Source: Porticoccaceae bacterium
GTDB taxonomy: Bacteria > Pseudomonadota > Gammaproteobacteria > Pseudomonadales > Porticoccaceae
Reading direction: 5' to 3'
NCBI GenBank assembly: GCA_023229065.1
Contig: JALNZZ010000146.1
Location: 1 to 5,205, forward strand
DNA length: 5,205 nt
Shown here: piece after piece, positions 1 through 4,660 of the stretch
How the letters are laid out: each line of letters starts with the position of its first letter
Numbering within the stretch: position 1 is the first letter of the stretch
The notes under the pieces: generated by a model
Database searches by the model: none
Told to the model about the DNA's origin: nothing
The model's input: only the letters and a program-made list of their open reading frames with translations
Position numbers and translations under genes: made by a program

Positions 1-399
1 GTTTCCATCATGTGTTTCCACGACGAGCTGTGCCAGGTTTTCAATGCCATGATGACGGCGCTGAACCTGCTCAGACAGGGTGCTAAGGTAACAGTATTCT
101 TCGGATCGCGCGGCGTCAACGCCATCCACCGGACGAAGATGCCGGAACTCCGTTGCATGCCGGACATGCCCGAGATGGGCGAGGCGGTGATGAAGCGCAT
201 GGACGAACTGGAATTGCCGCTACTGGAAGACCTGTTCTTCATGTTCATCGCCGAGGGCGGCGAAGTGCTGGCCTGCCCGCTCAACATCCCGCTGTTCGGC
301 ATGAGCGAGCGCGACCTGATAGATGGGGCGAAGATCGCGGATCCCGCCCACTACTACAAGGAAGTGGTTATGCCTGCGGACATGAACCTGGCCTTCTGA
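1..399 (+). CDS. DsrE/DsrE2-like sulfur-carrier family protein, 5' end outside window
   Basis: This is the C-terminal 132 residues of a DsrE-family protein, a small cytoplasmic fold used in sulfur transfer by conserved cysteines. The first nine bases encode V-S-I in frame before the first ATG (position 10). They look like the end of the first beta-strand of the fold, so the real start is probably a few codons upstream of the window. Visible family features are an alpha helix after the first strand, the strand VTVFF followed by a G-x-N turn, and the segment LACPLNIPLFGM (cysteine 92 counted from base 1). That segment sits where DsrE2 proteins carry their conserved cysteine before a methionine-rich turn. 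The family-like ending then reads DLIDGAKIADPAHYY. Other cysteines are at 5, 11 and 52. It precedes a transporter and a cysteine desulfurase, so a role as acceptor of mobilised sulfur (or selenium) is inferred. The family is fairly secure; the partner and reaction are not. Confidence 0.8.
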   Translation, partial: VSIMCFHDELCQVFNAMMTALNLLRQGAKVTVFFGSRGVNAIHRTKMPELRCMPDMPEMGEAVMKRMDELELPLLEDLFFMFIAEGGEVLACPLNIPLFGMSERDLIDGAKIADPAHYYKEVVMPADMNLAF

Positions 400-400
400 A

Positions 401-445
401 ATGTGTGTGTTATCAGCTGCCAACAACAATCCGCTAAATCCATAA
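401..445 (+). other. possible 14-codon leader ORF between the DsrE-like and MFS genes
   Basis: An ATG one base after the DsrE-like stop opens a 14-codon frame (MCVLSAANNNPLNP) that ends with TAA at 443-445, two bases before the chosen MFS start. No SD is visible for it. If translated, it could hand ribosomes from the first gene to the second, whose own ATG also lacks a clear SD. It may equally be chance. There is no codon-usage or homology support. Confidence 0.15.
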
Positions 446-447
446 TT

Positions 448-1644
448 ATGCCAACCCTGATACCGTCCTCAACCCGTGGCAACATTTTGATCCTGGCGCT
501 GAGCCAGGCCTTGATGCTGTCCGCTATTGTCCTGTCGATGGCGCTTGCCGCGATCCTCGGTGCCATGCTCGCTCCAGACAAGGGTCTGGCGACGCTCCCT
601 GTTGCGGCGATGGTGGTAGGCACTGCGCTCGCCTCGCTGCCAGCGGCGATGCTCATGCGTCGGGCGGGACGCCGTCCGGGTTTTTTGCTTGGCGCGCTGC
701 TCGGCATAGGCGGCAGCCTGCTGTGTGCGCTGGCGCTTTACCGAAGCGACTTTGTCGCCTTCGTCCTCGGACATTTCCTGCTGGGCAGCTACCAGGGTTT
801 CGCCAATTACTACCGCTTTGCCGCCGTTGAGGCTGCAGGTACGGCCTATGCTGGCAGGGCTATTTCTCTGGTGGTGGCCGGTGGCGTGGTTGCGGCCTTC
901 CTTGGGCCCCAGCTCGGGATATGGGGACGCGACTGGATCAGTGGACAGATCTTTGTTGGCTCTTATCTGGCGCAGGGGGCGCTTAGTCTCACCGCACTGG
1001 TTTTGCTCTCCCGTCTGCATCTTCCCAAAATAGCCTCCAGCCACGTTGGTGTAACGCGTTCGCTGCGTGAGATTTTGGCCCAGCCTGTCCTGCGGGTGGC
1101 GATTTTCGGTACCGCCATCGGCTATGCCGTTATGATCATGGTGATGACGGCGACACCGCTGGCGATCCTGGGTTGCGGCCTGCCAGGGTCGGACGTGACG
1201 CCGGTGATCCAGTGGCATGTGGTGGGGATGTTTGCGCCGTCCTTTTTTACCGGGATTTTGATCTCGCGCTATGGTGCGCCGCGCATCATGCAGGCTGGGT
1301 TTGTCCTGTTGCTTGGCCATGTCGTGTTGGCCCTGTCTGGTGTCGAGTTTATGCATTTCCTGTCGGCACTGATATTTCTCGGTGTCGGCTGGAACTTCGC
1401 CTTCATCGGCGGCACTGCGTTGCTGACTCAGACCTACCAGCCAGGCGAGCGGGCGAAGGTGCAGGCGGTGAATGAGTTCGCAGTCTTTGGCCTGGCGGCG
1501 ACGGCTACCCTGTCGGCAGGCTGGCTCTACGACCGTTTCGGCTGGGTGACGCTGAATCTCGCGGTGGTTCCTCTATTGTTGGCTGCGCTGATTGCGGTCA
1601 TCGCTATCGAACGGCAGTTTCGCCGACTGGCAACGGCCACCTGA
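448..1644 (+). CDS. MFS transporter
   Basis: This is a 398-residue inner-membrane protein that is hydrophobic almost throughout, with a pattern consistent with about 12 transmembrane helices, the usual MFS size. The MFS motif-A loop is seen after the second helix as LMRRAGRRPGF (residues 69-79). A related loop, LISRYGAPRIM, lies at the matching place in the second half (residues 271-281), and LYDRFGW follows at 360-366. The segment YQGFANYYRFAAVEAA (115-130) is a distinctive polar stretch after helix 4. I chose ATG 448 because the protein then begins with a short polar tail and goes straight into helix 1. A GTG at 403 in the same frame would add 15 residues that look like untranslated spacer. 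No clear SD precedes either start. It lies 48 bases after the DsrE-like gene and 27 before the desulfurase, so co-transcription is likely. The substrate is unknown. A sulfur or selenium compound is only an inference from the neighbours. Confidence 0.88.
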   Translation: MPTLIPSSTRGNILILALSQALMLSAIVLSMALAAILGAMLAPDKGLATLPVAAMVVGTALASLPAAMLMRRAGRRPGFLLGALLGIGGSLLCALALYRSDFVAFVLGHFLLGSYQGFANYYRFAAVEAAGTAYAGRAISLVVAGGVVAAFLGPQLGIWGRDWISGQIFVGSYLAQGALSLTALVLLSRLHLPKIASSHVGVTRSLREILAQPVLRVAIFGTAIGYAVMIMVMTATPLAILGCGLPGSDVTPVIQWHVVGMFAPSFFTGILISRYGAPRIMQAGFVLLLGHVVLALSGVEFMHFLSALIFLGVGWNFAFIGGTALLTQTYQPGERAKVQAVNEFAVFGLAATATLSAGWLYDRFGWVTLNLAVVPLLLAALIAVIAIERQFRRLATAT

Positions 1645-1671
1645 AAATCACAACAACCGGATTTCTCTCCA

Positions 1672-2811
1672 ATGAATACCACCCAGATTTATCTCGACTA
1701 CAACGCCACCACCCCAGTCGATCCACGTGTGCTGGAAGTCATGCTGCCTTATCTCGCCACCCACTACGGTAACCCGTCTTCCGATCATGTCGCTGGTCGG
1801 CAAGCAAGAGCCGCAGTGGACGTCGCGCGCGCCGAAGTGGCAGCACTGATCGGGGCCGAACCTGCGGAAATTATTTTCACCGGTTGTGCCACCGAAGCCA
1901 ACAATCTGGCGCTGCTGGGTGCCGCGTGGGCAGCACAGCCAGGTGGACGCCAATCACTGGTGACATCCGCCATCGAGCATCCCTCCGTGCAGCAACCTCT
2001 GCGCCATCTGTCACGGCAAGGCTGGGCATTGAGCGAACTGCCGGTGGATGCTGCATGCAGGGTGCATATGGACCACACAAATGCCATCACGCCGCAGGTG
2101 GCGCTGGTGTCGCTGATGCTGGCCAACAACGAAACCGGCAGCCTGCAGCCCGTGCGCGCAATCGCCGATCTCGCCCATGCCGCAGGCGCGCTGATGCACA
2201 TCGATGCAGCTCAAGCCGTCGGCAAGGTGGCGGTGGACGTGAAGGCATTGGGCGCCGACCTGCTGACCCTGGCCGGCCACAAGTTTTATGCGCCCAAGGG
2301 CGTGGGTGCGTTGTATGTGCGCACAGGCGTCGCACTCGAACCGATCCAATACGGCGCCGACCATGAACAAGGCCTGCGGCCCGGCACTGAAAACGTGCCG
2401 CATATTGTTGCTCTGGGCGAGGCGGCGCGGCTGGCACGGGTCGAACTGGTGCAGGAAGCTGCACGCATGACAACACTGCGCGAGCGCCTGCATGGACTGC
2501 TCGCTGCTGCCATTCCAGGCCTGCGGCTCAATGGCCACCAAACCGAACGCCTGCCCAACACACTCAACCTTTCCTTCCCCGCCGTAGCCGGGTGGCAGTT
2601 ACTGGCCGCCGCCCCCAGCGTGGCTGCATCTACCGGCTCCGCCTGCCATGCCGGCGAGCATGCGGTGAGCGGCGTGCTCGCCGCGATGGGACTGACGAGT
2701 GAAGCCGCTGCGGGCGCGGTGCGCCTGTCGTTGGGCCGCTTCACAACCGAGGCCGAGATCGACAGTACAGCCGCAGCCTTGATCAGCGCCTGGCAGTCGC
2801 TCACGGCATAA
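1672..2811 (+). CDS. cysteine desulfurase (IscS/NifS-type, class V aminotransferase fold)
   Basis: This is a 379-residue PLP enzyme expected to take sulfur from L-cysteine, giving alanine and an enzyme-bound persulfide; some relatives act on selenocysteine. The N terminus YLDYNATTPVDPRV is the family hallmark. Predicted key residues are His103 (IEHPS), Asn152 (ANNETG), Asp178 and Gln181 (HIDAAQAVGK), the PLP Schiff-base Lys204 (AGHKFYAPKG) and the persulfide Cys325 (STGSACHAG). The sequence RLSLGRFTTEAEID near the C terminus is also typical. All catalytic positions are intact. It is about 25 residues shorter than E. coli IscS (404), mainly at the C-terminal tail, which in IscS contacts partner proteins. 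It is therefore probably not the housekeeping Fe-S enzyme, and no iscU, iscA or iscR is seen beside it. The ACH-type active-site loop and the GADHEQGLRPGTEN stretch also recall selenocysteine-lyase-like members. It is the last gene before a terminator-like hairpin. A clear SD is not visible. Confidence 0.93.
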   Translation: MNTTQIYLDYNATTPVDPRVLEVMLPYLATHYGNPSSDHVAGRQARAAVDVARAEVAALIGAEPAEIIFTGCATEANNLALLGAAWAAQPGGRQSLVTSAIEHPSVQQPLRHLSRQGWALSELPVDAACRVHMDHTNAITPQVALVSLMLANNETGSLQPVRAIADLAHAAGALMHIDAAQAVGKVAVDVKALGADLLTLAGHKFYAPKGVGALYVRTGVALEPIQYGADHEQGLRPGTENVPHIVALGEAARLARVELVQEAARMTTLRERLHGLLAAAIPGLRLNGHQTERLPNTLNLSFPAVAGWQLLAAAPSVAASTGSACHAGEHAVSGVLAAMGLTSEAAAGAVRLSLGRFTTEAEIDSTAAALISAWQSLTA

Positions 2812-2871
2812 ACCCCGCCACACCTAACATGCCTGGCGCAGTGAATCCGTAGGGGTTTCTACATTCAACAA

Positions 2872-2894
2872 CCCTCCTGCGGGAGGGGGCTTTT
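2872..2894 (+). terminator. probable intrinsic terminator of the desulfurase operon
   Basis: CCCTCC (2872-2877), a TGCG loop and GGAGGG (2882-2887) form a 6-bp GC-only stem, followed by GGC and TTTT (2891-2894). It lies 60 bases after the desulfurase stop. The T tract is short and set off by three bases, so strength is uncertain. Its 3' half merges into the first copy of the tandem repeat. Confidence 0.5.
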
Positions 2895-2923
2895 CACCTT
2901 CATTCATGCGGACTTCTGCATTT

Positions 2924-2950
2924 GGCGCAATGCCCGATGGTTATTGCGCC
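2924..2950. repeat. inverted repeat A, copy 1 (REP-like palindrome)
   Basis: GGCGCAAT and ATTGCGCC form a perfect 8-bp stem around an 11-base loop (2932-2942). Palindromes of this type are common as dispersed intergenic elements in proteobacteria (from memory, not searched). Confidence 0.8.
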
Positions 2951-2996
2951 ACATTATTTGAAGGGGAAGGGAGTTGGATAACTCACCTGCCAGGCT

Positions 2997-3022
2997 CCCC
3001 TCTCCCGTTTGCGGGAGAGGGG
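2997..3022. repeat. inverted repeat B, copy 1 (long GC-rich hairpin)
   Basis: CCCCTCTCCCG (2997-3007) and CGGGAGAGGGG (3012-3022) pair perfectly over 11 bp around a TTTG loop. It is followed by a second GGGGGAGAGGGG tract (3025-3036) that could compete for the same 5' arm. No T run follows at once, so it is not a textbook terminator, although TTTT occurs at 3038-3041. Confidence 0.85.
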
Positions 3023-3070
3023 CCGGGGGAGAGGGGCTTTTCACCTTCATTCATGCGGACTTCTACATTT

Positions 3071-3097
3071 GGCGCAATGCCCGATGGTTATTGCGCC
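3071..3097. repeat. inverted repeat A, copy 2
   Basis: This is identical to copy 1, with the same 8-bp stem and 11-base loop, exactly 147 bases further on. Confidence 0.8.
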
Positions 3098-3143
3098 ACA
3101 TTATTTGAAGGGGAAGGGAGTTGGATAACTCACCTGCCAGGCT

Positions 3144-3169
3144 CCCCTCTCCCGTTTGCGGGAGAGGGG
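3144..3169. repeat. inverted repeat B, copy 2
   Basis: This is identical to copy 1: an 11-bp perfect stem with a TTTG loop, followed by the competing G-rich tract and TTTT at 3185-3188. Confidence 0.85.
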
Positions 3170-3217
3170 CCGGGGGAGAGGGGCTTTTCACCTTCATTCA
3201 TGCGGACTTCTGCATTT

Positions 3218-3244
3218 GGCGCAATGCCTGATGGTTATTGCGCC
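3218..3244. repeat. inverted repeat A, copy 3, at the truncated end of the array
   Basis: The stem is intact; the loop has one C-to-T change at 3229. Homology to the other units stops at the last base of this palindrome (3244), and the sequence continues into the pilus promoter region. Confidence 0.78.
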
Positions 3245-3302
3245 TACAGAGCTGAAGTGCACGCGAAAAGAATCCGCTATGTCAGATGTGAGTCAGGTTG
3301 AC

Positions 3303-3331
3303 ATGACTCTCTATTGCATTGAAGCTATATT
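3303..3331 (+). promoter_or_regulatory. candidate sigma70-type promoter of the pilus operon
   Basis: ATGACT (3303-3308, 4 of 6 to TTGACA) and TATATT (3326-3331, 5 of 6 to TATAAT) are separated by 17 bases. A perfect TTGACA lies just upstream at 3298-3303, but its spacing to the same -10 is 22 bases, too long for normal use. Transcription would start near 3338 and leave a leader of about 55 bases. It lies between the repeat array and the first pilus gene, where a promoter is expected. Confidence 0.4.
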
Positions 3332-3376
3332 CACCTCTGATCCATCCGGAAACTGAGAATAAAGTTCTATCCATAC

Positions 3377-3384
3377 AGAGAGGA
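3377..3384 (+). promoter_or_regulatory. ribosome binding site of the pilin gene
   Basis: AGAGAGGA ends 9 bases before ATG 3394. It decides the start in favour of 3394 over the in-frame TTG at 3319, which would put an unlikely 25-residue polar extension before the signal peptide, and over the ATG at 3400, which is 15 bases away. Confidence 0.7.
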
Positions 3385-3393
3385 TATAGCATC

Positions 3394-3900
3394 ATGAACA
3401 TGAAGCTGAAACCCACTTTGCTCGCCACTGCATTGGCTTCTGCTGGCCTGGTCGTTACCACCGCGCAAGGGGCCACCGACACGGCCAACATGCCTGTGAC
3501 AATCACCATCCAGACTGCCTGCGATGTCAGCACGATTGCGCCGACTACACTGGACTTCGGTAGCCACGGTTTGTTGACTACAGCAATCGACGCGACCTCT
3601 ACCATTACCGTCACCTGCACCCCAACTGTGCCGTATGATATTGGGCTTAATGCTGGCCTCAATGGTGGCGGAGACACCGACGCCCGTGCCATGGTGAATG
3701 GAACCGAGGATGTCGGCTATCAGCTCTATCAAGAGGTTGGCCGCGCGACCGTGTGGGGCGGACCGTCGAGCGAATTCGCCGTGACGAGTATCGGCACCGG
3801 CATTGCCCAGCCGTTTACCGTCTACGGTCGTGTGCCGCCACAGGCCACCCCGACGGCAGGTAACTATACAGATACCATCCTCGTCACCATCACCTACTGA
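3394..3900 (+). CDS. secreted pilin, spore coat protein U (SCPU) domain, Csu-type
   Basis: This is a 168-residue subunit of an archaic chaperone-usher pilus. Residues 1 to about 26 form a signal peptide: a lysine-containing start, a hydrophobic core with LLATALASAGLVV, and cleavage near TTAQGA. The mature part begins with an alternating hydrophobic strand (MPVTITIQTAC), consistent with the donor strand that completes the next subunit in the fibre. The SCPU domain fills the rest. It has Cys43 and Cys75, likely disulfide-bonded, LDFGSHG at 53-59, ITVTCTPTVPYDIGL at 71-85, YQLYQE at 109-114, and the family-like ending GNYTDTILVTITY. It is exported to the periplasm and would be handed to the chaperone encoded 7 bases downstream. 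As the first and only pilin before the chaperone, it is probably the main shaft subunit. The name is by family likeness to CsuA/B; exact orthology is not claimed. Confidence 0.9.
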   Translation: MNMKLKPTLLATALASAGLVVTTAQGATDTANMPVTITIQTACDVSTIAPTTLDFGSHGLLTTAIDATSTITVTCTPTVPYDIGLNAGLNGGGDTDARAMVNGTEDVGYQLYQEVGRATVWGGPSSEFAVTSIGTGIAQPFTVYGRVPPQATPTAGNYTDTILVTITY

Positions 3901-3902
3901 GG
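3899..3902 (+). promoter_or_regulatory. ribosome binding site of the chaperone gene
   Basis: GAGG overlaps the last two bases of the pilin stop codon and lies 5 bases before GTG 3908, which couples the two genes. It supports the GTG start rather than the ATG at 3803 inside the pilin gene. Confidence 0.6.
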
Positions 3903-3907
3903 ACGGG

Positions 3908-4660
3908 GTGAGGCTCGCAAGATTGCAGATCTGCGGCTTGCTGGTCGCGGTGTTGGCCGCAGTTTGTGGCATCGCTGGCGCTGCCGGTTTACAGGTTGCG
4001 CCTATCAGCCTTGAATTTTTGCCATCCAGCCCCGCGCAAGGCCTGTGGCTGAGCAACACCGGCAGCGATGCGTTACACGCACAGGTGCGGGTGTTCCACT
4101 GGACCCAAGCGAATGGCAAGGATGTGCTGACGCCCACTCAGTCGCTGGTCGCCAGTCCACCGATGTTGAGTCTTGAGCCAGGTGCGCAGCAACTTGTGCG
4201 GGTCATCCGTCTGGGTGTGTCGAATCCGGGCGGCGGAGCGGATGCCTATCGACTGCTGGTGGATGAACTACCTCAGCTTGAAGAACGCACGGAGACCGGC
4301 GTGCGCTATGTGCTGCGCTATTCGATTCCGGTGTTCATGCAGCCTGCCAGCCAGCCCGATGCGGTCGCAATTGCAGAGACACTGCATTGGTCACTGCTGC
4401 AAGACGAGGATGGTATCGCCTTGCAAGCGCGGAACAGCGGCACCTTTCACGCCCAGCTAAGCCAAGTGAGTCTGTTGCCGCCAGGCGGCGCGCCCTTTGA
4501 GCTGTCCGCTGGCCTGCTCGGCTATGTGCTGCCGGGCATGACAATGCGCTGGCCGCTCAAGTTCGCCACAGACCGACTTCCGCCCGATACAAGACTGAGG
4601 GTTTCGATCAATGGCAAGCCGATCGATCAGGCTTTTCCGGTCGGCGATCTGGCTCGCTAG
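3908..4660 (+). CDS. periplasmic pilus chaperone, PapD-like, Csu-type
   Basis: This is a 250-residue chaperone expected to bind pilin subunits in the periplasm and bring them to the usher. I chose GTG 3908: it follows an SD and gives a clean signal peptide (MRLARLQ, then the hydrophobic GLLVAVLAAVCGIAGA, with cleavage near residue 26). The frame is open back to 3803, but that stretch overlaps the pilin gene and reads as shadow sequence. Domain 1 (about 27-146) has VAPISLEF, LSNTGSDALHAQVRVFHW and the PapD-family pattern PPMLSLEPGAQQLVRVIRL (84-102), then the F1 and G1 strands AYRLLVDELP and YVLRYSIPVFMQP. Domain 2 (about 150-245) has LQARNSGTFHAQLSQVSL and ends in RVSINGKPIDQAFPV. The classic PapD string ESLFYFN is replaced by DAYRLLV, as expected for archaic chaperones. 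Its 3' end overlaps the usher start by 50 bases. Confidence 0.9.
   Translation: MRLARLQICGLLVAVLAAVCGIAGAAGLQVAPISLEFLPSSPAQGLWLSNTGSDALHAQVRVFHWTQANGKDVLTPTQSLVASPPMLSLEPGAQQLVRVIRLGVSNPGGGADAYRLLVDELPQLEERTETGVRYVLRYSIPVFMQPASQPDAVAIAETLHWSLLQDEDGIALQARNSGTFHAQLSQVSLLPPGGAPFELSAGLLGYVLPGMTMRWPLKFATDRLPPDTRLRVSINGKPIDQAFPVGDLAR
4597..4601 (+). promoter_or_regulatory. ribosome binding site of the usher gene, inside the chaperone
   Basis: GAGGG lies 9 bases before ATG 4611, within the chaperone coding sequence. It supports a usher start before the chaperone stop. Confidence 0.65.

Larger units (their letters stand above)
2886..3244. repeat. 147-bp tandem repeat array, 2 full copies plus a truncated third
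   Basis: Copies run 2886-3032, 3033-3179 and 3180-3244 (the first 65 bases only). The first two differ at one base (G2918 versus A3065). The third has G at that place and one further change (T3229 where the others have C). Such near identity suggests recent duplication or ongoing homogenisation. Each full unit contains two perfect inverted repeats joined by an AT-richer linker. The third copy stops exactly at the end of the first inverted repeat. Because 147 is a multiple of three, a frame stays open across the array and encodes a repeated 49-residue string. It has no SD, and the peptide follows the palindromes, so I read the array as non-coding. It fills most of the 582-bp gap between the two operons. 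Confidence 0.93.

Noticed and set aside
469..1356. Long minus-strand frame opposite the MFS gene
   Set aside because: It is rich in R, Q, H and K with no family features. It is the shadow of a GC-rich membrane protein gene.
2011..2804. Minus-strand frames opposite the desulfurase gene
   Set aside because: They have no recognisable domains, and the + strand gene explains the sequence fully with intact catalytic motifs.
2849..2877. Possible antiterminator pairing (GGGTT at 2853-2857 with AACCC at 2870-2874) competing with the terminator stem
   Set aside because: It is only five pairs, and no regulatory leader context exists because this lies at an operon end. Most likely chance.
2886..3179. 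The 147-bp period equals the DNA length around a nucleosome core
   Set aside because: The context is clearly bacterial (usher pilus, compact operons, SD sequences), so the number is a coincidence.
2886..3244. CRISPR array
   Set aside because: The repeats are 147 bp, directly abutting, with no unique spacers between them and no cas genes in the window.
2906..3301. 131-residue open frame made of repeated 49-residue units
   Set aside because: It is open only because the 147-bp repeat is divisible by three. There is no SD, the peptide is dictated by palindromes, and SPLPFAGEGPGERG-like strings are a familiar artefact of translating this type of intergenic repeat.
3319..3393. TTG start giving a 193-residue pilin
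   Set aside because: It would place 25 polar residues before a normal signal peptide, and ATG 3394 has a proper SD.
3803..3907. N-terminal extension of the chaperone from ATG 3803
   Set aside because: It overlaps the pilin coding sequence, reads as low-quality proline/arginine/serine-rich sequence, and would bury the signal peptide. GTG 3908 has an SD.
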